Shown piece by piece: positions 1 through 6,119 of a stretch of 7,607 bases of DNA. The position numbers and the translations under genes were made by a program. Under the pieces are notes generated by a model. It did no database searches and had not been told where the DNA came from. It worked only from the letters and a program-made list of their open reading frames with translations. The first letter of the stretch is position 1. The number at the start of each line of letters is the position of its first letter. Source of the DNA: Tannerella sp. (lineage in GTDB: Bacteria > Bacteroidota > Bacteroidia > Bacteroidales > Tannerellaceae); NCBI GenBank assembly GCA_031259505.1, contig JAIRLL010000119.1:1-7607 (forward strand), in the 5' to 3' direction.

Positions 1-2421
1 ATGCCTGTGGCCGACATCACGAACAGAGATGGCGACTTTTTCCTGCAGCAGGTACGCTCGTCGCTGCAGGCGAGGAAGGAAACGGAATGGGGCAGCCGCA
101 TTCCCGAAACGGTTTTCCGGCACTTTGTCCTGCCCGTACGGGTGAACAACGAAGACCTGGACTCGGCGCGCGTCGTATTCGCCGAAGAACTGAAAGCGCG
201 AGTGAAAGGCATGTCCATGCGCGATGCCGTGCTGGAAATCAACCACTGGTGTCACGAGCATGTAGTGTATACGCCTACCGACATGCGCACGATAGCTCCG
301 CTGGCCATCGTCAGGACGGCCTGGGGGCGCTGCGGCGAAGAATCGACGTTCACGGTGACGGCGCTTCGCGCGGCAGGCATTCCCGCACGCCAGATTTATA
401 CGCCGCGCTGGGCGCATACCGACAGCAATCATGCGTGGGTCGAAGCGTGGGTCGACGGGGAATGGTATTTCTTCGGCGCCTGCGAGCCTGAACCGGCGCT
501 GAATCTGGGCTGGTTCAACGCGCCGGCCTACCGCGCCCTGCTGCTGCATACCCGCGTATTCGGGAAATACAGCGGCCCGGAAGAGGTGATGATGCGCACG
601 GCCAACTTTACGGAAATCAACGTGCTGCCGGCCTATGCCCCGACAGCGGCGGGCGCCGTCACCGTAGTCGACGGCGAAGGCGAACCGGTGCAGGACGCCA
701 CCGTAGAGTTTATGATATACAACGGACTGAGCTTCTCGTCCGTACTGACCGGACAGTCCGACAGTAAAGGCCAGTGCCGCCTGACAGCCGGAAAAGGCGA
801 CATGTTCATCTGGGTATCCAAAGGCGACAGGGTGGGCTGCGGGAAATTGTCTTTCGGAAAAGACGAAAACATTACGGTTGTACTGGATCGGACGCCGGCG
901 CAACTCACCGGCTTCGACCTGGATATTGTGCCGCCCGTGCCGGGCGTCGTCCCGACGGCCGAAGCGGTGACCGACGAAATGAAGCTTGAGAACGATCGCC
1001 GTCTGGCAGAAGAAGACGCCATAAGAGGCGCCTATCTGGCCACTTTCATGACCGCCGACGAAGCCGTAGCGGAAACGGAAAAGCTGGGTATCGACGACGG
1101 CCGCGTCGCGGGCTTTCTGGAAGCAAGCCGTGGAAACTGGCGGGAAATCATGCAGTTTCTGACGGAAACGCCTCCGGAACAGCGCGGCCGGGCTGTGGAA
1201 CTGCTGAGCGTCGTCTCGCGAAAAGATTTGCAGGATACGCCCGCCTCCGTGCTGAAAGCGCATCTCGAAGAAACGATAAACAGCGAATCGCCGCTGTATG
1301 TGTACTATATACTGAATCCGAGAGTCGGGAGCGAACTGCTGACGCCGTACAAGAAAGTATTGCGCGACATGTTTCCGCCCGATTTCGTGGAACAGGCGCA
1401 AAAGAATCCCGAACTGGTGACGGAGTGGTGCAAAAAGGAATTGACGCTGATAGACGAGTTGAATCCGCAGCGCATCATGTCCGGTCCGGCGGGTGTGGCG
1501 CGGGCGCGCGTTTGCGATACGGGGTCGAGAGACGTGTTTTTCATCGCCCTTTGCCGCAGCCTCGGTATTCCGGCGCGTACGGAGCCGGTCACCCGCAGGA
1601 TACAGTATTATTCCGGCGCGTGGCGCAATGTAGATTTTGACGGCGTGACGGCGACGGAAACAAACCTGCCGCAGGGCAGCGTGACAATCACGTTCGAACA
1701 CCCGACCGAACTCATTCCCGACCCGGCCTACAGACAGCACTTCACGATTTCGCGTATCGACGAAAACGGAAAACTGCAACCGCGCAACTACCGTGGCAAT
1801 CTTAGCGCCCTGATGAAATCGCCTCTCCTCATGGATGCAGGCACTTACATGCTGTTGTCGGGTACGCGCACGGCGAACGGAAGCGTACTGGCGCGCGTCG
1901 AGTTTTTCACAGTAGAAGAAGGCCGGACGACAAAGACGCAGTTGGTGATACGCGATGGCAAGGACGAAATACAGGTGATCGGTTCGATGGACCCGGAAGC
2001 GCTCTATCAGCCGGTCGATGGCAACGAACCGAAATCTTTCCTGTCGACCGCCGGACGCGGCTATTTCATTATCGGCATACTCGGTTCGCGGCAGGAGCCT
2101 ACCAATCATGCCATGAACGACATTGCCCGCGCCGCTGCCGGTTTCAATTCATGGGGACGCAGCATCATCCTCCTCTTCCCGGACGCACAGGGACTGGAAC
2201 GATTCGATGCGGACGAATTTAAAGGGCTGCCGGAGACGGTTACTTACGGCATCGACATCAGCCACGTGACAGACCGGCTGGCAAGCGAACTGCATCTGCC
2301 CAACGCCACTGCGCTGCCCATATTCATCATTGCCGACTCGTTCGGGCGAATCGTCTACGTATCGCAGGGATACACCATCGGTATCGGCGACGAAATGCTC
2401 AAGGTGATCGGCAAACTGTGA
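1..2421 (+). CDS. Transglutaminase-like multidomain protein, 5'-truncated by the window edge
   Basis: The frame is open from base 1 and no leader or signal peptide is visible, so the ATG at base 1 is probably internal and the real start lies upstream; residue numbers count from it. Residues about 70-180 form a transglutaminase/protease-like core: the Cys motif GRCGEES (C111), GIPAR (126-130) and the His motif NHAWVEAW (H144). The place where the family usually has its catalytic Asp reads FFGACEPEP (157-165), so the third residue is not the usual one. Residues about 217-297 look like a carboxypeptidase-regulatory or Ig-like beta-sandwich. Residues about 500-546 resemble a second, degenerate transglutaminase core (CDTGSRDVFFIALCRSLGIPAR) in which Thr aligns with the catalytic Cys. 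The C-terminus from about 686 resembles a thioredoxin-like fold (LPIFIIADSFGRIVYV) without a CxxC pair. The family is common in Bacteroidota and its substrate is unknown. Hydrolase, scaffold or binding roles are all possible. The domain calls come from motif reading only. Confidence 0.85.
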   Translation: MPVADITNRDGDFFLQQVRSSLQARKETEWGSRIPETVFRHFVLPVRVNNEDLDSARVVFAEELKARVKGMSMRDAVLEINHWCHEHVVYTPTDMRTIAPLAIVRTAWGRCGEESTFTVTALRAAGIPARQIYTPRWAHTDSNHAWVEAWVDGEWYFFGACEPEPALNLGWFNAPAYRALLLHTRVFGKYSGPEEVMMRTANFTEINVLPAYAPTAAGAVTVVDGEGEPVQDATVEFMIYNGLSFSSVLTGQSDSKGQCRLTAGKGDMFIWVSKGDRVGCGKLSFGKDENITVVLDRTPAQLTGFDLDIVPPVPGVVPTAEAVTDEMKLENDRRLAEEDAIRGAYLATFMTADEAVAETEKLGIDDGRVAGFLEASRGNWREIMQFLTETPPEQRGRAVELLSVVSRKDLQDTPASVLKAHLEETINSESPLYVYYILNPRVGSELLTPYKKVLRDMFPPDFVEQAQKNPELVTEWCKKELTLIDELNPQRIMSGPAGVARARVCDTGSRDVFFIALCRSLGIPARTEPVTRRIQYYSGAWRNVDFDGVTATETNLPQGSVTITFEHPTELIPDPAYRQHFTISRIDENGKLQPRNYRGNLSALMKSPLLMDAGTYMLLSGTRTANGSVLARVEFFTVEEGRTTKTQLVIRDGKDEIQVIGSMDPEALYQPVDGNEPKSFLSTAGRGYFIIGILGSRQEPTNHAMNDIARAAAGFNSWGRSIILLFPDAQGLERFDADEFKGLPETVTYGIDISHVTDRLASELHLPNATALPIFIIADSFGRIVYVSQGYTIGIGDEMLKVIGKL

Positions 2422-2467
2422 CTGTGCGCACTGCGATTCAAAGATTCAGGCGGTTATGAGAGTTGCC

Positions 2468-2500
2468 CCGTTCGGACGAGGTTGAGCCTCATCCGAACGG
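2468..2500. terminator. Strong hairpin downstream of the transglutaminase-like gene
   Basis: CCGTTCGGA (2468-2476) pairs perfectly with TCCGAACGG (2492-2500). After one C/A mismatch, GAGG (2478-2481) pairs with CCTC (2487-2490) around the 5-base loop TTGAG. It lies 46 bases past the stop codon and before the promoter of the next gene, which is where a terminator or 3'-end protector would sit. No U-tract follows directly, so it is not a textbook intrinsic terminator. The hairpin itself is certain from the sequence; its role is inferred. Confidence 0.5.
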
Positions 2501-2568
2501 ACGCCATGCGACAAGCCGAATTGTATCCCGACGATAATAATTGTTTTTTTTATTCGGCAGAATTATAC

Positions 2569-2576
2569 TAAATTTG
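2569..2576 (+). promoter_or_regulatory. Bacteroidota-type -7 promoter element
   Basis: TAAATTTG matches the Bacteroides primary sigma factor consensus TAnnTTTG exactly. A T-rich run (2544-2551) lies at about the right distance to act as a degenerate -33 element; a clean TTTG is not present. Transcription would start near 2582-2585, leaving a leader of about 85 bases before the ATG at 2668. It would drive the DUF1080 lipoprotein gene and, by read-through, the oxidoreductase gene. Confidence 0.55.
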
Positions 2577-2667
2577 CTGCCGGTTTTCAGGAGCATCTTA
2601 ACGGGGTTTCGTGCTTTGGAAAACATGAAAGAAACAGAAGTCCCCGAAAACAAAAAAACATTGTATC

Positions 2668-3324
2668 ATGAGAAAATTATTTTTTAGCATTCTGAGCATT
2701 GCATGTATTTGTGGGTGTGCCGACTCCGGAGATCGGCAACCGTTGTTTGCCGCCGACCTGTCGGACGCAGACTATGATCCCGCCGTATGGTCTGTGGACG
2801 CAAACGGCGTAATTTCAGCTACGGCCGACCAGGCCATCTGGTCAACCGTGACGTATGAAAATTTTGAACTGGAACTGGAGTTCAAAAACGACAACTGTAC
2901 GAACAGCGGCGTGGTGATTTACTGTACCGACAAAAAGGACTGGATTCCGAACGCCGTTGAGATTCAGATTGCAGACGATTACTGCGATCATTTCGGCGCG
3001 TCGGCTTCGACCGGTTCCTGCGGCGCGGTGTACGGACACCTTGCTCCCTCGGCCTTCCAACTGGTAAAGAAACCCGGCGAATGGAACGAAATGAAGATCA
3101 CGGCGCAGGGGAAAAGCATCAAGGTCGCGCTGAACGGCGAACAGATCATCGACATGGACATGAGCCTCTGGACTTCGGGCACGACGAATCCCGACGGCTC
3201 GGAAATCCCTTCCTGGCTGCCGAAACCCTACGCCGAACTGCCGGCCCGGGGCTATATCGGCTTTCAGGGTAAACACGGCGATGCATTGATATGGTTCAGG
3301 AATATTACGATTCGGGAACTTTAA
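2668..3324 (+). CDS. DUF1080 / 3-keto-disaccharide hydrolase family lipoprotein
   Basis: This 218-residue protein begins with a lipoprotein signal peptide: hydrophobic residues 4-15 and a lipobox ICGC with the lipidated Cys at 17, followed by acidic residues (ADSGD). The mature part has the pattern of the DUF1080 concanavalin-like beta-sandwich family: NSGVVIYC (79-86), EIQI (99-102), GAVYG (119-123), GEWNEMKI (137-144), LNGEQIID (155-162), GYIGFQGKHG (195-204) and a closing FRNITIREL. Characterised family members cleave glycosides after C3 oxidation to the 3-keto sugar. The ATG at 2668 sits in an A-rich leader with no Shine-Dalgarno motif, and its signal peptide supports this start. The next gene, a Gfo/Idh/MocA oxidoreductase, starts 14 bases after this stop and could supply the 3-keto substrate. 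Length is normal for a single-domain member. The family call is firm; the actual substrate is not visible. Confidence 0.88.
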   Translation: MRKLFFSILSIACICGCADSGDRQPLFAADLSDADYDPAVWSVDANGVISATADQAIWSTVTYENFELELEFKNDNCTNSGVVIYCTDKKDWIPNAVEIQIADDYCDHFGASASTGSCGAVYGHLAPSAFQLVKKPGEWNEMKITAQGKSIKVALNGEQIIDMDMSLWTSGTTNPDGSEIPSWLPKPYAELPARGYIGFQGKHGDALIWFRNITIREL

Positions 3325-3338
3325 AAATCGCCATCGCC

Positions 3339-4778
3339 ATGAGTACATCTATTTCCCGCCGGCAGTTTATCAAAGCGTCGGCCGCTACTGCAGGAGCGTT
3401 TTTCATTGTACCGTCTCACGCCGTGAGCGGACTGGGGCATACGGCTCCGAGCGACAAGCTGAACATCGCCGGTATCGGCGTAGGCGGCAAGGGTTCGGTC
3501 AATCTCAACAACATGAAGTCGGAAAACATCGTCGCCCTGTGCGATATTGACTGGCAATACGCCAAAGGCTGTTTCGACGCCTTTCCGGGCGCCCGGCGCT
3601 ACAGGGATTTCCGCCGGATGCTGGACGAAGCGGGTCGAAGCATCGACGCCGTCGTCATAGCCACGCCCGACCATACGCACGCCGTATGCGCACTTGCCGC
3701 CATGCAACTGAACAAGCACGTGTATGTGCAGAAACCGCTGACCCATTCGGTTTACGAATCGCGCGCACTGCTCGAAGCCTCGCGCCGCTACAGGGTAGTG
3801 ACGCAGATGGGCAACGAAGGACACAGCAATGACACGGTCGGCGAAGTATGCGAATGGATTTGGAGCGGAGCCATCGGAGAAGTGACGCATGTGGACGCAT
3901 GGACCGACCGCCCCATCTGGCCGCAGGGACTGACCCGCCCCGAACAGGGGATGTGGGTGCCGGAACATATCGACTGGGATCTGTTTATCGGTCCGGCGGC
4001 GATGCGTCCGTATCACAGGGCATATCATCCGTGGGACTGGCGCGGATGGTGGGATTTCGGCACGGGAGCGCTGGGCGACATGGCCTGCCATGTGCTTGAC
4101 GTCGTCTTTTCGGCCATGAAACTGGGACACCCCTCGGCTGTGGAAGCATCGTCCACCGCCTTCAATTCCGAGAGCGCACCGGAGGCTTCGACCATCCGCT
4201 ACGAATTTCCGGCGCGTCCGAAGGAAGGCAAACTAAACATGCCGGCCGTAAGCGTGACCTGGTACGATGGCGGACTGCTGCCGCCGCGTCCCGATTCGCT
4301 GCCCGACGGCGTCGAACTGGGCGAAGGACGCAACGGCATTCTCTTCCACGGCTCGAAAGGCCTGCTGCTCTGCGGTAACTACGGCGAGAAGTGGCGCCTG
4401 CTGCCCGCCGACAAGTTCGCAAAACAGCCTAAGCCTGCCGCACGCCTGCGGAGAGTAGGGATGAGCCATGAGATGGATTTTGTACGCGCCTGCAAGGAAT
4501 CGCCGGAAAACCGCGTGCTGCCGCTCTCGAACTTCGAGTATGCCGGGCCGCTCAACGAAATGGTAGTGATGGGAAATCTCGCCGTCCGACTGAAAAGCCT
4601 GAACAGGAAACTGCAGTGGGATGGCGTGAACATGCGCATCACCAACCTGTCCGACAGCGACGAAATCAAGGTGAGCAACGGCATCCCGAAACAGGAACCG
4701 CGCACGCTGACCCTGAACGCAGTTCAGGCTGCCGAAGAATATATCCGCCATACGTATCGCGAAGGATGGTCGCTGTAA
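3339..4778 (+). CDS. Tat-exported Gfo/Idh/MocA family NAD(P)-dependent oxidoreductase
   Basis: The product has 479 residues when started at ATG 3339. That start places a twin-arginine signal, SRRQFIK (6-12), at the N-terminus, followed by an Ala-rich hydrophobic stretch. A frame extension to ATG 3291 would overlap the upstream gene and put 16 residues before the Tat motif. The Rossmann half shows GIGVGG (45-50), the acidic end of strand 2 in CDID (68-71) and TPDHTH (109-114). The usual EKP motif reads QKP (131-133), keeping the Lys. The C-terminal half has GDMACH with D247 and H251 at the family's catalytic Asp/His positions. Tat export suggests folding with bound cofactor before translocation. 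It lies 14 bases behind the DUF1080 lipoprotein gene, probably in one operon, which suggests it oxidises a sugar hydroxyl, perhaps C3. GH109-type glycosidases share this fold and export route, but I see no reason to prefer that call. Confidence 0.87.
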   Translation: MSTSISRRQFIKASAATAGAFFIVPSHAVSGLGHTAPSDKLNIAGIGVGGKGSVNLNNMKSENIVALCDIDWQYAKGCFDAFPGARRYRDFRRMLDEAGRSIDAVVIATPDHTHAVCALAAMQLNKHVYVQKPLTHSVYESRALLEASRRYRVVTQMGNEGHSNDTVGEVCEWIWSGAIGEVTHVDAWTDRPIWPQGLTRPEQGMWVPEHIDWDLFIGPAAMRPYHRAYHPWDWRGWWDFGTGALGDMACHVLDVVFSAMKLGHPSAVEASSTAFNSESAPEASTIRYEFPARPKEGKLNMPAVSVTWYDGGLLPPRPDSLPDGVELGEGRNGILFHGSKGLLLCGNYGEKWRLLPADKFAKQPKPAARLRRVGMSHEMDFVRACKESPENRVLPLSNFEYAGPLNEMVVMGNLAVRLKSLNRKLQWDGVNMRITNLSDSDEIKVSNGIPKQEPRTLTLNAVQAAEEYIRHTYREGWSL

Positions 4779-4807
4779 AGTATTACAGGCGGACTGCTCT
4801 CCCGGTT

Positions 4808-5018
4808 GTTTATACTGTGAGCGGCGGAAAAGGATTTAAGATCCAAAGTGTACCGGAGGCCTCGCCGGGGCTTGCAACACCTTCCGCAAGTATGCCGGAG
4901 GCCTCGTTGGGACTTGCAACGCCTTCCGCAAGTATGCCGGAGGCCTCGTTGGGACTTGCAACGCCTTCTGCAAGTATGCCGGAGGCCTCGTTGGGACTTG
5001 CGGCATGACAGTATAAAC
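4808..5018. repeat. 11-bp inverted repeat bracketing the 42-bp repeat array (MITE-like or large stem-loop)
   Basis: GTTTATACTGT at 4808-4818 is the exact reverse complement of ACAGTATAAAC at 5008-5018, and the whole 42-bp array lies between the two arms. The enclosed unit is 211 bp, lies between two complete genes, and has no transposase. I found no convincing target-site duplication: the flanks are CCGGTT on the left and GTAATC on the right. It could be a small non-autonomous mobile element or a transcribed stem-loop between the oxidoreductase and GH16 genes. The arms are certain; the mobile-element reading is inference. Confidence 0.6.
4849..5001. repeat. 42-bp tandem repeat array, three full units and one partial
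   Basis: Units start at 4849, 4891, 4933 and 4975; the last keeps 27 bases. Units 2 and 3 differ by one base (C to T at unit position 37), while unit 1 differs from unit 2 at six positions, a common pattern at an array edge. Each unit contains the 8-bp palindrome GAGGCCTC and a short inverted repeat ACTTGC...GCAAGT that extends into the next unit. The last unit ends in CGGCAT (5001-5006), which mirrors ATGCCG (4976-4981). Because 42 is a multiple of three and the unit lacks stop codons in all six frames, several apparent reading frames run through it, one repeating MPEASLGLATPSAS. None has a credible start, so I treat the array as non-coding. Confidence 0.93.
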
Positions 5019-5061
5019 GTAATCATCTCCTTTCACCATAAAACTTGTGAATATCCAACTT

Positions 5062-5883
5062 ATGAAGAATAATGTATTATTAATATCGCTCCTGCTGATT
5101 GCCTGCTGCAGTCATTATCCGGCGAAAATCAACGGACAAAAAGGCAGCGGTTTTGTTCCGGAAAGCTACGAATTAATCTGGAACGACGAATTTGACGATG
5201 ATAAAAACAGACTGCCCGATCCTGATTTGTGGTACTTTGAAACGGGAGGCCGCGGCTGGGGGAACAATGAATTGCAGAATTACGTTGCAGGCGTTGACGG
5301 TTCGGATACCTGCGCGCTGGTTTCCGGCGGCATACTGAAGATTATCGCCGAAAAGAAGGGCGACAAAGTGATTTCCATACGCATGAACAGTGTAAAAAGC
5401 TGGACGTACGGCTATTTTGAAGCCCGCTTAAAACTGCCGCAGGGAAAAGGAACCTGGCCGGCTTTCTGGATGTTACCTCAAAATATCCGATCGTGGCCTG
5501 CGGACGGCGAAATCGACATCATGGAAGAAGTAGGCTACCGTCCCAACTGGGTATCTTCGTCTATTCACTGCCATACATATAACCATGTTACCGGAACGGG
5601 AATAACGGGCGAACAGTATGTCGAAACGGCAGAATCCGATTTCCATGTATACGCTGTGGAATGGACGGACGACTATATACGGGGGTTTGTAGACGGAAAC
5701 ATGCATCTTGAGTTTCGAAACGACAGGAAAGGCAATAAAGACACATGGCCTTTTAACGTGCCTTTTTATTTAAAACTGAATCTGGCATGGGGCGGAAACT
5801 GGGGCGGTTATGAAGGCGTGGACGAAAGCAAATTGCCGGCTGTGTACGAAATTGATTATGTCAGAGTTTATCAGCGCAGGTAA
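5062..5883 (+). CDS. GH16 family lipoprotein, laminarinase-like endo-beta-glucanase
   Basis: A 273-residue protein starting at ATG 5062 with a lipoprotein signal peptide (MKNNVLLISLLLIACC), lipobox LIAC and the lipidated Cys at 15. A GTG 15 bases upstream would only add five residues before the signal. The rest is one GH16 jelly-roll catalytic domain: WNDEF (40-44), GRGWGNNELQNY (about 63-74), YGYFEARLKLPQGKGTWPAFWMLP (about 116-139), the active-site motif EIDIMEE with nucleophile E150, D152 and acid/base E155, and WGGNWGG (243-249). This motif set is typical of laminarinase-like GH16 enzymes that hydrolyse beta-1,3 or mixed-linkage glucans, probably at the cell envelope. There is no extra binding module. 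Base composition looks lower in GC than in the two upstream sugar genes, and the repeat array separates it from them, so it may be its own unit. No clear promoter is visible. Specificity within GH16 is not certain. Confidence 0.9.
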   Translation: MKNNVLLISLLLIACCSHYPAKINGQKGSGFVPESYELIWNDEFDDDKNRLPDPDLWYFETGGRGWGNNELQNYVAGVDGSDTCALVSGGILKIIAEKKGDKVISIRMNSVKSWTYGYFEARLKLPQGKGTWPAFWMLPQNIRSWPADGEIDIMEEVGYRPNWVSSSIHCHTYNHVTGTGITGEQYVETAESDFHVYAVEWTDDYIRGFVDGNMHLEFRNDRKGNKDTWPFNVPFYLKLNLAWGGNWGGYEGVDESKLPAVYEIDYVRVYQRR

Positions 5884-5926
5884 ACACTCTGTGAACTGCG
5901 TATCCGTCATGCGGCTGCCGAAACAG

Positions 5927-5962
5927 AAAAACCGCCTGAAAACAAATGAGTTTTGCGGCGGT
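5927..5962. terminator. Terminator hairpin between convergent GH16 and Ro60/Y RNA units
   Basis: ACCGCC (5931-5936) pairs with GGCGGT (5957-5962). After a 2x2 internal loop, AAAAC (5939-5943) pairs with GTTTT (5950-5954) around the loop AAATGA. Read on the minus strand, the stem is followed by a run of T (5931-5927), so it works best as an intrinsic terminator for leftward transcription coming through the Y RNA. On the plus strand it lies 47 bases past the GH16 stop, with only a weak T-rich tail (GGTTCTT), so it may also end that transcript. Confidence 0.65.
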
Positions 5963-5971
5963 CGGTTCTTC

Positions 5972-6110
5972 AAAAAAAGCAAGGCGACAAGCGAAAAAAG
6001 ACTCATGGAGATGCTCTACCACTGAGCTATTCATCAAAAAAGATGTTGCAGGATTCGAACCTGCGCCCTTCTCCTCAGATCGAAGTAACTCTTTTCTACG
6101 GCACTTGCTA
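5972..6110 (-). ncRNA. Bacterial Y RNA (Ro60 partner) with permuted tRNA-like module
   Basis: Read on the minus strand, this segment of about 139 bases starts 10-11 bases after the Ro60 stop codon. The ends pair: AGCAAG (6109-6104) with CTTGCT (5983-5978), then a weaker stretch, then AAAAGA (6095-6090) with TCTTTT (6001-5996). An asymmetric internal loop (15 bases against 5) leads to a tRNA-like module at 6074-6007. The 3' end runs into seven T (5978-5972), a natural termination point. Known bacterial Y RNAs, such as Salmonella YrlA, are encoded next to the Ro60 gene, have paired ends that bind Ro60, and carry a tRNA-like module at the far end; all three traits are visible here. It could be co-transcribed with the Ro60 gene and processed, as no separate promoter is evident. 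The exact ends are estimates. A pair of broken tRNA genes is the main alternative. Confidence 0.83.
6007..6074 (-). other. tRNA-like module of the Y RNA (T-arm first, D-arm second)
   Basis: In order on the minus strand: GGAGA (6074-6070), equivalent to the 3' side of an anticodon stem; a five-base variable region AGGGC (6069-6065); a perfect T-arm GCAGGTTCGAATCCTGC (6064-6048); AA, then CATC (6045-6042), six T, GATG (6035-6032), a four-pair acceptor-like stem closed by a loop; then AATA and a D-arm GCTC-AGTGGTA-GAGC (6027-6013), one A, and TCTCC (6011-6007), which pairs with the opening GGAGA. The T-loop TTCGAAT and the GG in the D-loop are the residues that dock in a tRNA elbow. There is no free CCA end and no anticodon loop, so it cannot be a working tRNA as encoded. 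Confidence 0.85.
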
Positions 6111-6119
6111 TTTATATTT

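Noticed and set aside
2625..2687. Short upstream frame of 20 codons overlapping the DUF1080 start
   Set aside because: It is out of frame, has no family resemblance and no distinct initiation signal; a leader-peptide role cannot be supported from this sequence alone.
3291..3338. Earlier ATG start for the oxidoreductase
   Set aside because: It overlaps the end of the DUF1080 gene and would place 16 residues before a clean Tat signal that starts at ATG 3339.
3321..4130. Long minus-strand frame opposite the oxidoreductase gene
   Set aside because: It has no recognisable domain and mirrors a well-supported plus-strand gene; GC-rich codon use on the plus strand explains the open frame.
4849..5001. 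CRISPR array
   Set aside because: Units follow one another directly with no unique spacers, and no cas gene is present.
4616..5039. Reading frames across the 42-bp repeats on both strands, with repeating peptides
   Set aside because: They arise because the unit is stop-free and a multiple of three long. The longest plus frame starts inside the oxidoreductase gene in another frame and has no leader or recognisable domain.
5039..5047. TAAAACTTG as a -7 promoter element for the GH16 gene
   Set aside because: Spacing and the CTTG half depart from TAnnTTTG, and the distance to the ATG is very short with no -33 match.
5047..5061. GTG start five codons before the GH16 ATG
   Set aside because: The ATG at 5062 gives a typical compact lipoprotein signal (Met-Lys-Asn-Asn then hydrophobic); the extension adds nothing recognisable.
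6001..6075. Ordinary tRNA genes on the minus strand, suggested by the D-arm and T-arm sequences
   Set aside because: The T-arm lies before the D-arm, no anticodon loop or 7-bp acceptor stem exists, and neither half has its partner on the outer side. The pairing of GGAGA with TCTCC across the halves fits one Y RNA module.
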